From Actinomycetota bacterium (GTDB lineage: Bacteria > Actinomycetota > Thermoleophilia > Gaiellales > Gaiellaceae), in contig JACDGR010000002.1 in the NCBI GenBank assembly GCA_013821525.1, positions 1-27,144 on the forward strand: a stretch of DNA of 27,144 nt. Direction: 5' to 3'. Made by a program: the position numbers and the translations under genes. The notes under the pieces are model-generated. The model saw nothing but the letters and a program-made list of their open reading frames with translations, was not told the DNA's origin and ran no database searches. Positions 1 to 6,787 of this stretch are shown here, one piece after another. How positions within the stretch are numbered: the first letter of the stretch is position 1; each line of letters begins with the position of its first letter.

Positions 1-32
1 CCCCAGCACTGTTGGCACGGGGGTTGCCCAGC

Positions 33-560
33 TCAGGTGAGTGGAGCGACTTCGTTCCCCGGCTCGCCGTTGCCGACGCGGACCACCTGTCCCTCGAGCA
101 GCTGGGGCGGCACGGCGGATGCGGCGGCGGGGCCGAGGTCGTCGACGTTGCCGGACAAGGTGGGCTGCAGGGGTGACGAGCCTTGCGACTCGATCATCTG
201 TGCAGCGGACGGGGGTTGCCCGATGACGGACACGATCTTGTTCAGCGGTATCTCGGCGGCCTGCAGCTCTGCGCTCAGTCGCGCCTTGCGTGCCTCGAGC
301 GTGGCCAGTGCCTCGCGTAGCTCACTCACCTTCTGAGCGTGCTTTGCATACAGGCGCTGCAGATCCTCCTCGATGGTGCGCTCGACGCGCGGCTTGCTCT
401 CCCGCTTCTCCTTCTCTGCGGGCGTCTCTGCTGCTGCACTGGCCGTGATGTCGGCCAGCGTGCTCGAGCTCTGCGGCTCTGTCGCGAAGGCAGCGGCCTC
501 GATGTCTGATGCGCCGCTGCTGTTGTCGATGTCGCCGTGCGTGTTCTTGTACTTGCCCAT
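33..560 (-). CDS. Hypothetical coiled-coil phage protein
   Basis: A 175-residue protein of unknown function, and the last complete gene of the leftward early operon inside the window. The first 60 residues are rich in Ala, Ser, Thr and Glu and look disordered. Residues about 62-105 are charged with heptad-like spacing (EEDLQRLYAKHAQKVSELRE), a likely coiled coil. The C-terminal 70 residues are again low complexity, rich in Pro, Gly and Ala. There is no signal peptide or membrane segment. The ATG lies 6 bp after the stop of the upstream small gene. A scaffold or structural accessory role is possible, but nothing in the sequence proves it. The bases to its left (1-32) hold no complete gene. Confidence 0.72.
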   Translation of the reverse strand: MGKYKNTHGDIDNSSGASDIEAAAFATEPQSSSTLADITASAAAETPAEKEKRESKPRVERTIEEDLQRLYAKHAQKVSELREALATLEARKARLSAELQAAEIPLNKIVSVIGQPPSAAQMIESQGSSPLQPTLSGNVDDLGPAAASAVPPQLLEGQVVRVGNGEPGNEVAPLT

Positions 561-566
561 GGTCCG

Positions 567-728
567 TCACTCCTCGTTCTGCGGATGCGCTTTGCACTCG
601 CGTACGTTCTTGGTTTTGCGTTCCAGCCGAAGGCGCTCGAGGTGGCTGCCGAGGGCGAGGCCACAGAAGCCGCCGTGCATCCAAACGACGATCTCTAGCG
701 GCAGGTCGTGCACACAGATCATCATCAC
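567..728 (-). CDS. Small hypothetical protein
   Basis: A 53-residue ORF reading VMMICVHDLPLEIVVWMHGG at its N-terminus, followed by a basic C-terminus. The start is inferred from a GTGA overlap with the stop of the preceding gene (GTG at 728, TGA at 727-725). ATG codons at 725 and 722 are alternatives. The same frame stays open further upstream, but that part reads as a shadow of the neighbouring gene. No family is recognised. The hydrophobic N-terminus (IVVWMHGGFCGLALG) is too short and mixed to call a membrane helix. The overlap pattern, identical to that of other genes in this operon, is the main reason to believe it is translated. Confidence 0.5.
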   Translation of the reverse strand: MMMICVHDLPLEIVVWMHGGFCGLALGSHLERLRLERKTKNVRECKAHPQNEE

Positions 729-910
729 CGGCGTTGCGACCTTTCCTTGCGCGTCTTGCGCTGACCGCGTCGTTTCTTGGCGCGTTGTTTCTTCGCGAGC
801 TTCGACTCGAGCCGACGCTGCTTTGAGGCGGCATCTACTTGGAAGCGTCGGATCTGCTCTGCGAGCGTCTCGCACTCCTCGAGCGGTGGTAGCGACTGTT
901 TGATCGTCAC
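725..910 (-). CDS. Small, very basic hypothetical protein
   Basis: A 61-residue protein starting VTIKQSLPPLEECETLAEQI. The C-terminal half is almost entirely Lys, Arg, Gln and Ser (residues about 36-61). The GTG start overlaps the TGA of the upstream gene (GTGA at 910-907), and its own stop overlaps the next gene's GTG in the same way. The N-terminal half is probably helical. The basic tail suggests nucleic-acid binding, but this is an inference from composition. No named family is recognised. Confidence 0.58.
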   Translation of the reverse strand: MTIKQSLPPLEECETLAEQIRRFQVDAASKQRRLESKLAKKQRAKKRRGQRKTRKERSQRR

Positions 911-1257
911 TTGGCGATTCCCATCGCTCGGTCGGCGAGCTGCCACAGGTGCACGAGGCGTTGCTTGAGCAATGCCTTCTCGCTGTAGGACGCGCTGCTA
1001 AACGCCAGCTCGCGCGCAAGCTCCTCCCACTTCGTCACGAGCTCGTGCCGCGTATACCGGCGTGCTGCGCGCTCTGCGTGATCGTCGGAGATGAGGTTTC
1101 TCATTTCCGCGTTCTGACGATGCAGTTCGCGCGCCTCGGCCTCTCGCGTCGAAAGGGCCGCTGCCATCTCTTCGAGAACTTTTTCGACGTGCCGTATTTC
1201 GGCGCGCAGCGATGCGCACTGCTCGGCAAGGTCGGCCAGCCGTCCGTCATCATTCAT
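907..1257 (-). CDS. Hypothetical coiled-coil protein
   Basis: A 116-residue protein starting MNDDGRLADLAEQCASLRAE. Residues about 5-55 form a long amphipathic helix with heptad-spaced hydrophobics, a likely coiled coil. The second half (KWEELARELAF, then LKQRLVHLWQLADRAMG) is also helical. The ATG at 1257 was preferred; an in-frame GTG at 1284 would add nine residues and overlap the DUF3309-like gene. No family was recognised. It sits mid-operon and its stop overlaps the next start as GTGA. Confidence 0.66.
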   Translation of the reverse strand: MNDDGRLADLAEQCASLRAEIRHVEKVLEEMAAALSTREAEARELHRQNAEMRNLISDDHAERAARRYTRHELVTKWEELARELAFSSASYSEKALLKQRLVHLWQLADRAMGIAK

Positions 1258-1273
1258 GACGAGACTTCGGGGC

Positions 1274-1414
1274 TCACAGCGCACCGACCAGGGCGCAGAT
1301 CAGCACGACGAACACCAGCAGACTCAGCGGCCCGCCATAGGCGAAGGAAACGCCGACGAAGTGCGACAGCAGCACCAGGATGAGAATCGCGATGAGGACG
1401 TTGCGCAGGTTCAT
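1274..1414 (-). CDS. DUF3309-like small membrane protein
   Basis: A 46-residue hydrophobic peptide, MNLRNVLIAILILVLLSHFV at the N-terminus, then a short Tyr-Gly-Gly turn, then a second hydrophobic stretch (LSLLVFVVLICALVGAL). Length, the two hydrophobic halves and the Gly-rich turn resemble the DUF3309 family of tiny bacterial inner-membrane proteins, whose function is unknown. A very good ribosome site, AGGAGG, lies 7 nt before the ATG and overlaps the end of the upstream zinc-knuckle gene. In a phage it could be a membrane-acting accessory peptide or a small holin-like protein, but that is a guess. Confidence 0.68.
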   Translation of the reverse strand: MNLRNVLIAILILVLLSHFVGVSFAYGGPLSLLVFVVLICALVGAL

Positions 1415-1418
1415 GGGA

Positions 1419-1925
1419 TCATCCTCCTGTTCGTGCAGCGCTGCGGCGACGCACCGGCGTCTCGAGCGCTTTGAGCACAGACCAACCTTCGTTGCGGCGC
1501 TTCCACACGGTTGAGAGCGCGATGCCGTATCGCTCCGCCCAGCGCGCAAGCGGTAGGCGCTCTCCGTGCAAGTGCACAAGCTTGACGTTCTGACGTGCGC
1601 GACCTCTGCACGCGGCAGAGCAAACGCGTCCGCGACTGTGCTGGTGCTGCGATGCTGTTACCGGAAAGGGCTTTCCGCAGGCCTCACAACCGCGCACGGA
1701 GACGACCACCGCTTTGAGGCGTTCGTTTCTGGCCCTGGCTCCCTCCGCCATGGCGTGCTTGCCGAGTGCCGTCCTGCGCCACCACTGGCCGTGCGCAGCC
1801 CACGCCGCGTGCTCTCGCTGTCGGCGGAGCCACAGGCCGTCCTCGATGCGGTCCCAGACGCCACCGCCTGCGAGCGCGTGGAACTCGCTTTCAATGCGCA
1901 GCATCTCAATCTGGTGGAAGGCCAT
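1419..1925 (-). CDS. Zinc-knuckle and HTH DNA-binding protein
   Basis: A 168-residue protein, probably DNA-binding. Residues 80-106 hold a C-x2-C...C-x3-C zinc knuckle (C80, C83, C102, C106). Residues about 124-156 contain a helix-turn-helix of the type found at the ends of phage HNH endonucleases (LARWAERYGIALSTVWKRR followed by GWSVLKAL). No HNH catalytic motif is visible, so it may be the DNA-recognition part of such an enzyme or a regulator. The N-terminal 70 residues are helical, with several Trp and Arg. The ATG overlaps the stop of the methyltransferase-like gene as ATGA. A longer upstream extension of this frame reads as a shadow. Confidence 0.78.
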   Translation of the reverse strand: MAFHQIEMLRIESEFHALAGGGVWDRIEDGLWLRRQREHAAWAAHGQWWRRTALGKHAMAEGARARNERLKAVVVSVRGCEACGKPFPVTASQHQHSRGRVCSAACRGRARQNVKLVHLHGERLPLARWAERYGIALSTVWKRRNEGWSVLKALETPVRRRSAARTGG

Positions 1926-2803
1926 CAGACGGCCCTCGCTTGCTCGGACAGTTCCGCCATGCGCACGGCGCGCAGCTGCGCACCAGCAGCAATCGCATCG
2001 TCGTAGATCTTCTCGAGGAACGGCTGCGCTTCGCGCTTCTTTGCCCAGTCGAAGCGGATGAACTGCTCGCGGTCTAGCCCCACCAGCGCATCCCCTACGC
2101 GGATGTTGTCGTCGAGCCAGTCCGCCGGCATGCGGTCGGCGCGGCACTCAAGACGCAGCGCAAGCTTCGCCGCGTAGACAGCGAAGGGGCACTTGTCGAC
2201 TCCGCGCGCGACGTGAATCGCGACCAGCCGCTTGGCTTCGTCCAAATTACTGGCCAGCCCGAGAAGCAATACCCGCGGCGCCAGGTAGCGCACCAGCGAC
2301 AGCAAGAACGCGCCTGCGCCAACCGATGGGTCGCAAATCCGCAAGTCGAGCACGCACGCATTCGGGCTCAGAGCTTTGAGCAGCGGCTCGACCGTGCGAG
2401 CCACAACCTTGTCGGCGAGCTCGGGCGGCGTGAAGTGGACGCCTGCCTTGCGCCGTCCGTTCGACGGCACGACCTCGCCGTTCACCAGGTGGTAGCCAGA
2501 GAGCGTCTCGTGCACGCAGCCGAACAGGTACGGGTCGAGCGCCAGCATCGGCGAGGACAGCGAGATTCGAAACCGCAGAACGTGAGCCACGTCCTCCGGC
2601 ATGCGCGGCTCGACCTGTTCTAGCCGCGGCGCGAACAGGCCGTAGGCCGCTGCGAGCTCGGCGTACACCGCGTAGATGACCGCGCCGCGCAGGTTGTCGT
2701 AGCCACCGTGCTCGGGCCAATCGCGCGCCAGCCCAGAGACGAGCTCGACGCTGACCGTCGCGACCCGCTGCGAAGGCGACTCGGTCTTGCGGCCGCGGTT
2801 CAC
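1925..2803 (-). CDS. N6-adenine methyltransferase-like protein lacking the catalytic NPPY motif
   Basis: A 292-residue protein with the front half of an Eco57I/type IIG-type N6-adenine DNA methyltransferase fold. Visible motifs are HFTPPELADKVV (123-134), the AdoMet-binding motif DPSVGAGAFL (158-167), a GVDKCPFAVYAAKLAL helix (201-216) and NIRVGDALVG (233-242). In this family the catalytic (N/D)PP(Y/W) should follow within about 30 residues. Instead, the chain runs into a short helical tail and stops, and no NPP motif is present. It may therefore bind AdoMet or DNA without methylating, or it may be a decayed gene. The GTG start overlaps the resolvase stop (GTGA, 2803-2800) and the stop overlaps the next ATG. 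The frame is open upstream of 2803, but that part reads as a shadow of the resolvase gene. Confidence 0.82.
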   Translation of the reverse strand: MNRGRKTESPSQRVATVSVELVSGLARDWPEHGGYDNLRGAVIYAVYAELAAAYGLFAPRLEQVEPRMPEDVAHVLRFRISLSSPMLALDPYLFGCVHETLSGYHLVNGEVVPSNGRRKAGVHFTPPELADKVVARTVEPLLKALSPNACVLDLRICDPSVGAGAFLLSLVRYLAPRVLLLGLASNLDEAKRLVAIHVARGVDKCPFAVYAAKLALRLECRADRMPADWLDDNIRVGDALVGLDREQFIRFDWAKKREAQPFLEKIYDDAIAAGAQLRAVRMAELSEQARAV

Positions 2804-3441
2804 GCTTCCCTCCCGAGCACCTTCGGTCGCGAGAAGTCCGGCATGCCGAGCTGCTTGCCCGCCTCGCGCTTGACGCGTGCCTTCTGCCGGAGCCCCAGGC
2901 GCCGCCCTTCCAAACGAGCGAGTCCGTGGATGCTGCCCCACGTCGCGATCGCGATGGCCTCGGCCTCGTTGTCGTCGGCGACGAGCTCGCCCACGCGCGC
3001 CGCGGCCCAACGCTTGGCCTCGTCCTTGAGCGCGTCGGTGCCGCGGCGGTTGGAGACGCCCAAGACGCCCATGCGCCAGTCCTCGCTGGTGACGAGCATG
3101 CGCAGGCGCTCGGGATGGCCGCTGCGGGCGAACTCGTGCCTCCAGGCGCCTCGTGCGTCGCCCATGCCGAGCAAGGTGGCTGCGTTGCGGGTGGGCGCCC
3201 CCTGACGGGCTGAGAAGCGCGCTCGGTTGCCCAGCGGGATGTCCGAGTGGTCCTCGAGGCAGACCAGCACGCGCTCGAGGTTGCCGCCCGACAGCGCCAG
3301 CACGGTGCCCACCACCGTGACAATGTCCTGCGCGCCCTTGGCCACCCCGTGGGTGTGCACGTTGCCGTGCGCCACGATGCACCAGCCCGAGCTCGCGGCC
3401 TGGTCGATGCCCACGAAGATGTTTGGGGTGATCTTCTTCAC
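2800..3441 (-). CDS. RuvC-like Holliday junction resolvase
   Basis: A 213-residue protein with the RNase H-fold layout of RuvC-type resolvases. A first beta strand carries the catalytic Asp (NIFVGIDQAASSGWCIV, D13). A second carries Glu (VLVCLEDHS, E63). A C-terminal helix carries the acidic cluster ADDNEAEAIAIA (D156/D157, E159, E161). Such enzymes cut branched DNA made during replication and recombination, which phages need before packaging. The start is GTG at 3441, overlapping the TGA of the small gene upstream. The N-terminal extension seen in the open frame is low-complexity shadow. It lies between the putative origin with its helicase on one side and the methyltransferase-like gene on the other, consistent with a DNA-replication operon. 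Confidence 0.85.
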   Translation of the reverse strand: MKKITPNIFVGIDQAASSGWCIVAHGNVHTHGVAKGAQDIVTVVGTVLALSGGNLERVLVCLEDHSDIPLGNRARFSARQGAPTRNAATLLGMGDARGAWRHEFARSGHPERLRMLVTSEDWRMGVLGVSNRRGTDALKDEAKRWAAARVGELVADDNEAEAIAIATWGSIHGLARLEGRRLGLRQKARVKREAGKQLGMPDFSRPKVLGREA

Positions 3442-3656
3442 GGCGTCGCCTCGCCCGTGACCAAGCCGATGTGCACGCGTGCGAGCCCGTCGCGTTGCTC
3501 GAGCAGCAGGTCGCGCTGCAAGTCGTCCCCCCGGGCACACGCCGCGAGGACCTGCTTCTTCAACCGGAGCCGGCCGAACAGGATGCTCAGGAGTGCCGAG
3601 GGCTCGGTGCCGGCGGCGAGGCGGGGGATGCCCTTGGCGTTCCTTGGCTTGGTCAC
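3438..3656 (-). CDS. Small hypothetical basic protein
   Basis: A 72-residue protein starting VTKPRNAKGIPRLAAGTEPS. The middle is helical and basic (LLSILFGRLRLKKQVLAACA). The GTG at 3656 has a GGAGGGA ribosome site about 7 nt upstream, which fixes the start. It is the first gene after the repeat-filled gap and is translationally coupled (GTGA) to the resolvase. No family is recognised. Its position next to the candidate origin allows a role in replication control, but this is only positional. Confidence 0.58.
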   Translation of the reverse strand: MTKPRNAKGIPRLAAGTEPSALLSILFGRLRLKKQVLAACARGDDLQRDLLLEQRDGLARVHIGLVTGEATP

Positions 3657-3763
3657 GCTCTTCCCTCCCCACCCCAACCAAAGCCCGCGAGGGACCCGTA
3701 CCGGCCGCCCCCGCAGGGGGAGGAAGGCCGGGGCGGGACGACGGGCTCGGCACACCGCAACCA

Positions 3764-4070
3764 ACCCGTCCGCTGGGCTTCCGGACGGGTGCAGTTTTCA
3801 GAGCCGTCCGCAGGCCGTCCGGGACGGGTCGCGCGCGTCTGATCTCTCTTCTCCGTCCTCTCTGCCTTCGGCAGGACGGTGAAGAGAGAGAGAAGAGAGC
3901 AGAAAAGAAGAGAGATCAGAGAGAGATCAGACTCTGACGCGCGCGCGAAGGCACCCGTCCGAGACCGTCCGCAACCCGTCCGGGACGGGTGAAAACAACC
4001 CGTCCGCACCCGTCCGGGACGGCCTGAACCAACCCGTCCGCGACCCGTCCGCAACCCGTCCGGGACGGGT
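3764..4070. repeat. Iteron-like CCGTCCG repeat array
   Basis: The 7-mer CCGTCCG occurs on the plus strand at 3766, 3804, 3815, 3955, 3965, 3976, 4000, 4010, 4034, 4045 and 4056. Neighbouring copies are 10, 11 or 24 bp apart, i.e. about one or two helical turns. Several are extended to the palindrome ACCCGTCCGGGACGGGT (3974-3990 and 4054-4070). Partial versions lie at 3814-3829 and 4008-4022, and there is a lone inverted copy at 3782-3788. The spacing and palindromy fit binding sites for a dimeric or cooperatively loading protein. Confidence 0.82.
3839..3930. repeat. Long GA/CT-rich inverted repeat
   Basis: A perfect 12-bp inverted repeat pairs 3839-3850 (CTGATCTCTCTT) with 3908-3919. Inside it, CCGTCC (3853-3858) pairs with GGACGG (3874-3879), and TGCC-TTC-GGCA (3863-3873) forms the tip. 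The right arm is partly duplicated: AGAGAGATCAG recurs at 3920-3930. The strand asymmetry (long GA runs at 3880-3930) is unusual here. It could be an origin hairpin or a strong RNA structure after the helicase gene. Confidence 0.7.
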
Positions 4071-4079
4071 CTAAAACCG

Positions 4080-5690
4080 TCAGTCTCGGGCATGGCCAAA
4101 CGCTCCTTGCTGGGGACGGATGCGGTAGCTGTGCTTGGGCTCCTCGATGAGCGTTCCGTCTTCGACGAGATCGTCGACCAGGTCGCAGACGAGACCGCGC
4201 TCGAGGTGCGTGGAGCTTCGAAGCTTCGTCTTGGACTGCCCTGGGGCGGCGGTGAGGGCGGCGATCACCTTCTGGCGCGCCGCGGAGTCGCGCTGGACTC
4301 TTTCTCGCTCGTCGGCCGCCTGGCAGGCCGCCCTAGACTGCACGCGAAGGTAGCCGCCTTCACCGCGCTCGAGCGCCACCTTGTCGGCGAAGTCCGGACC
4401 ATCATTGTTCTTGGTGAACTCGAGGGACACGCCGCCGCCATCACGGCGCTTGAAGTTGCAGCACCAGCGGCCCCCGTCCGTGATCCCACTGGCGCCACGT
4501 GCATCGGCGGCCGAGGAGCGCCCTGCATCGTCGGCGCGTGAGAGCTTGTTGCTGTGGTGCGAGAAGAGCACCGAAGGCTTGCCGGGAAGGCGGCAGAGCG
4601 TCTCCGCGGTCTGGATGAAGGCTGTCGCCTGAGCGTTGTCCTTCTCGGTGTCGGTGCCTGCGAAGCGTGACAGCGGGTCGAAGATGATCAGCATCCAATC
4701 GACGTCGCCGGCCTGCATGCGCAGGAACGCCATCATGTCGCTCTCGACTGTGCCCTTGCCGTCCTGGTGAACGAGCGCGGCAATCTCGCCAGCGAGAGGC
4801 ATCACGACCAGATTGCGCTCGAGCATCGCAACCTGATCGTCGGTGAGACGCATGCCGGCGACGACCGCATGAAGACGCCGAGCCATCTCGTCGGCGTCTT
4901 CTTCGCCGAGCACGAGCAGCACGCGGCCAGCCTTGGGGACGAGAAAGTAATCGAGCCACTTGCGACCCGTCGCGACGGCGATGGCCATGCCCGTGAGCGC
5001 GAACGACTTGCCGACACCACCGGGGCCCACCACCATGCCGACCCGACCGCGAGGCAGGAGGCCCACAGGGTTGGCCATGCCGTTGGTCTCCTCGTCCGGG
5101 CGCATTAGGGTCCACTCGCGAGGCGGGGGCTGCGTGCGTAGCGAGCCCCACTCGCCCAGCGTCTTCCACAGCGGCGTGAGGCGATGCGTCGACGCCGCCT
5201 GTTTCCCGTCGATCTTGGCAAGTTCGTCCTCGAGGACCCTGATCTCCTCGCGGTACTTGGCCGAGGCTTCTGCGTCGTCGACCTTACTGCCGTAGAGCGC
5301 GGCCATCCGTCGCAGCCGTCGCAGCAGCGCCAGACGGCGCAGGCGTTTGGTAGGCGGGGCCGCGTCGCGATCTGGAATAATGTCTGTCAGGTCGCGAATG
5401 AACTCTTCGCCGCCGACGCGGCTGAGAGCGCCTGCGTCCGCGAGCTGAGCTATCAGGTGCAGCGTGTCGCACGTGTTGTGCTCGTTGAACACGAACGACA
5501 TGGCGCGGAAGATCTCGCGATGCGACTCCACGTGAAAGTCGCGCGCAGTCAGTTCGATGTTGAGCAGCCAGTGCGGAAGCATCAGGCACGCACCCAGAAC
5601 GCGACGCTCGAGGTTAGCGTCGACGAGCGCGTCTTCATCGCGCAAGCGCGTGACGCGGATGGTGCCGTTCGGTCCGGAAGCGTCGAACAT
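4080..5690 (-). CDS. Replicative helicase: DnaB-N domain fused to RepA-like ATPase
   Basis: A 536-residue protein. Residues about 25-110 match the DnaB N-terminal helical domain (LERRVLGACLMLPHWLLN...). Residues about 205-450 form a RecA-fold hexameric helicase core of the RepA/AAA_25 type. It has Walker A GPGGVGKS (222-229), Walker B MLIIFDPLSR (333-342) and a SHHSNKL sensor (377-383). Residues about 470-527 look like a winged helix. This enzyme should unwind DNA at the phage replication fork. The DnaB-N plus RepA-type core is seen in other phage and plasmid replication proteins. The ATG at 5690 overlaps the upstream stop as ATGA; GTG 5693 and TTG 5702 are alternatives. The iteron gap starts directly at its 3-prime end. 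Confidence 0.9.
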   Translation of the reverse strand: MFDASGPNGTIRVTRLRDEDALVDANLERRVLGACLMLPHWLLNIELTARDFHVESHREIFRAMSFVFNEHNTCDTLHLIAQLADAGALSRVGGEEFIRDLTDIIPDRDAAPPTKRLRRLALLRRLRRMAALYGSKVDDAEASAKYREEIRVLEDELAKIDGKQAASTHRLTPLWKTLGEWGSLRTQPPPREWTLMRPDEETNGMANPVGLLPRGRVGMVVGPGGVGKSFALTGMAIAVATGRKWLDYFLVPKAGRVLLVLGEEDADEMARRLHAVVAGMRLTDDQVAMLERNLVVMPLAGEIAALVHQDGKGTVESDMMAFLRMQAGDVDWMLIIFDPLSRFAGTDTEKDNAQATAFIQTAETLCRLPGKPSVLFSHHSNKLSRADDAGRSSAADARGASGITDGGRWCCNFKRRDGGGVSLEFTKNNDGPDFADKVALERGEGGYLRVQSRAACQAADERERVQRDSAARQKVIAALTAAPGQSKTKLRSSTHLERGLVCDLVDDLVEDGTLIEEPKHSYRIRPQQGAFGHARD

Positions 5691-6292
5691 CACGGGCGCC
5701 AAACCTCCTCGCTCACCTGAGCGATCTCATCGTCCCGCCGCGGCCCATCGCGCCGCTTCAGTTTCAGCACCACGCTGTCGAACGACGCCGTGTGCGGACC
5801 GCCGAAACGAGGCCGCACAGGCAGACGCGCGCGCCGAGCGACCTGTGCCTTGGTGCGCCACATCTCCTCGTCACGCGTGAGCGAAAACTCGATGTTGGTC
5901 GGCGCGAGCAGCACGCACTCGCGCGCCGTCTCGAGCGCCTTGAGTGCGAAGTGCATCTGCGCGTTTTTCTCGAACGGCGAGTTCATCAAGACGCAGTCGA
6001 TGCGAGGCGCACAGGGCAGCTCGAGGAAGTCACCACACGTCACGGACACGCGCGGAAAGCGCTCCTGAAGGTGAAGGGCAAAACGCGGGTCCCTCTCAAT
6101 CGCGATGATGCTCGAGGGCAGGTGCCCGAGCTCGAGCAGCGCTGCGATCAAGTTGCCCTCGCCGGCACACGGCTCAAGCACGCGCGCTCCACGCCAGCAC
6201 CAGGCAGCCATCTTGCGAGCGAGCCACATCGGCGTGGACCACTGGCTCTGTGCCGGGTCGTGCTCGAGCGCATGAGCCGTTGGATTACTCAT
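5690..6292 (-). CDS. N6-adenine DNA methyltransferase, NSPF variant
   Basis: A 200-residue Rossmann methyltransferase. It starts with a QWSTPMWLARKMA segment (17-29), typical of phage DUF4942-like or DAM-like enzymes. Next comes AdoMet motif I, VLEPCAGEGNL (38-48), an acidic loop (IAIERDP) and a GDFLELP segment. The catalytic position reads NSPF (104-107) where NPPF or NPPY is usual. It probably methylates adenine in phage DNA for protection from host restriction, but the Ser in the motif makes activity less certain. The protein seems complete apart from a short disordered C-terminus. Both ends overlap neighbours by ATGA (6292-6289 and 5693-5690), so it is co-translated with the helicase. Confidence 0.86.
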   Translation of the reverse strand: MSNPTAHALEHDPAQSQWSTPMWLARKMAAWCWRGARVLEPCAGEGNLIAALLELGHLPSSIIAIERDPRFALHLQERFPRVSVTCGDFLELPCAPRIDCVLMNSPFEKNAQMHFALKALETARECVLLAPTNIEFSLTRDEEMWRTKAQVARRARLPVRPRFGGPHTASFDSVVLKLKRRDGPRRDDEIAQVSEEVWRP

Positions 6293-6585
6293 CGCGTCTC
6301 CGGGTCGGCCACGGGTGCGCGCTCATCCACCACGATGCGACGCGCGAATATGAGGATGTGCTCAAGCTGCGTGACGAACAGCGTGGCGGTGACGATCACG
6401 CCGAGTACAAAGCCGAGCAGCACGAACTCGAGCACGCCGAGGGGCTGCTCGGAGAAAGGCGAGCTCCCCGGCGCCAGAGTGAATGGCGAACACTCCGACG
6501 CCGAGTTGCTCGGGCACAAGGCCGACAGGCCCGACTCCCCAGTCGACCACGTCTGCTCTGTGCGCAAGTCATTGGCGCCGCTCAT
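6289..6585 (-). CDS. Single-pass membrane protein, hypothetical
   Basis: About 98 residues, starting MSGANDLRTEQTWSTGESGL. The first 45 residues are polar and Ser-rich. One transmembrane helix follows (about residues 50-72, VLEFVLLGFVLGVIVTATLF), then a charged tail. The ATG at 6585 is chosen because GAGG lies 7 nt upstream; ATG 6591 would put GAGG too close. No family is recognised. Early phage membrane proteins of this size can be superinfection-exclusion factors, but there is no direct sign of that. Confidence 0.66.
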   Translation of the reverse strand: MSGANDLRTEQTWSTGESGLSALCPSNSASECSPFTLAPGSSPFSEQPLGVLEFVLLGFVLGVIVTATLFVTQLEHILIFARRIVVDERAPVADPETR

Positions 6586-6718
6586 GCGCATGCCTCAAAA
6601 GGTGAAGGGCACGGCAAGCCAGGGTCGCGGGGGACGCGAGTGGGACCAGCTTGCCGTGCCTCTCGAACGCAGCGCGCAGGACGCTTCGTGAGAAGGCCCC
6701 CTTGCACAGCGCACACAT
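6569..6718 (-). CDS. Possible small CxxC protein
   Basis: A 49-residue ORF, MCALCKGAFSRSVLRAAFER at the N-terminus, lying between the Cro-like gene and the membrane-protein gene. It carries one CxxC pair and a helical basic middle, and it reads like a real protein. The ribosome site is poor. A competing 54-codon frame, GTG 6746 to TGA 6582, covers the same DNA. It has a better purine-rich upstream stretch and an ATGA overlap with the next gene, but its translation is less protein-like. At most one of the two is likely to be real. Confidence 0.33.
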   Translation of the reverse strand: MCALCKGAFSRSVLRAAFERHGKLVPLASPATLACRALHLLRHAHERRQ

Positions 6719-6787
6719 CTTGTTCGTTGACGAGCGTCAGATTCACGGTGTGGCCCCCCGGCTTCCGTGTTGCGTAGGCAGTGACGG

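Larger units (their letters stand above)
3657..4079. other. Candidate replication origin: 423-bp gap with iterons and a large hairpin
   Basis: This is the only gap over 300 bp in an otherwise tightly packed operon. It holds at least eleven copies of CCGTCCG, several full palindromes, and one long GA/CT-rich inverted repeat, described separately. It lies between the helicase gene and the gene leading into the resolvase. Phage origins often sit in or beside the helicase or initiator gene and carry helically phased direct repeats (iterons). No convincing AT-rich unwinding element is visible except the GA-rich stretch 3880-3935. Function as an origin is inferred. Confidence 0.5.

Noticed and set aside
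2247..3323. Minus-strand 358-codon frame across the resolvase and methyltransferase-like genes
   Set aside because: Its translation is Arg/Ala/Ser/Pro-rich without motifs, while the other minus frames over the same DNA show clear RuvC-like and methyltransferase motifs.
3764..4070. CRISPR array
   Set aside because: The repeats are only 7-17 bp, palindromic and at 10-24 bp spacing, with no constant spacer length; this fits iterons or operators, not CRISPR.
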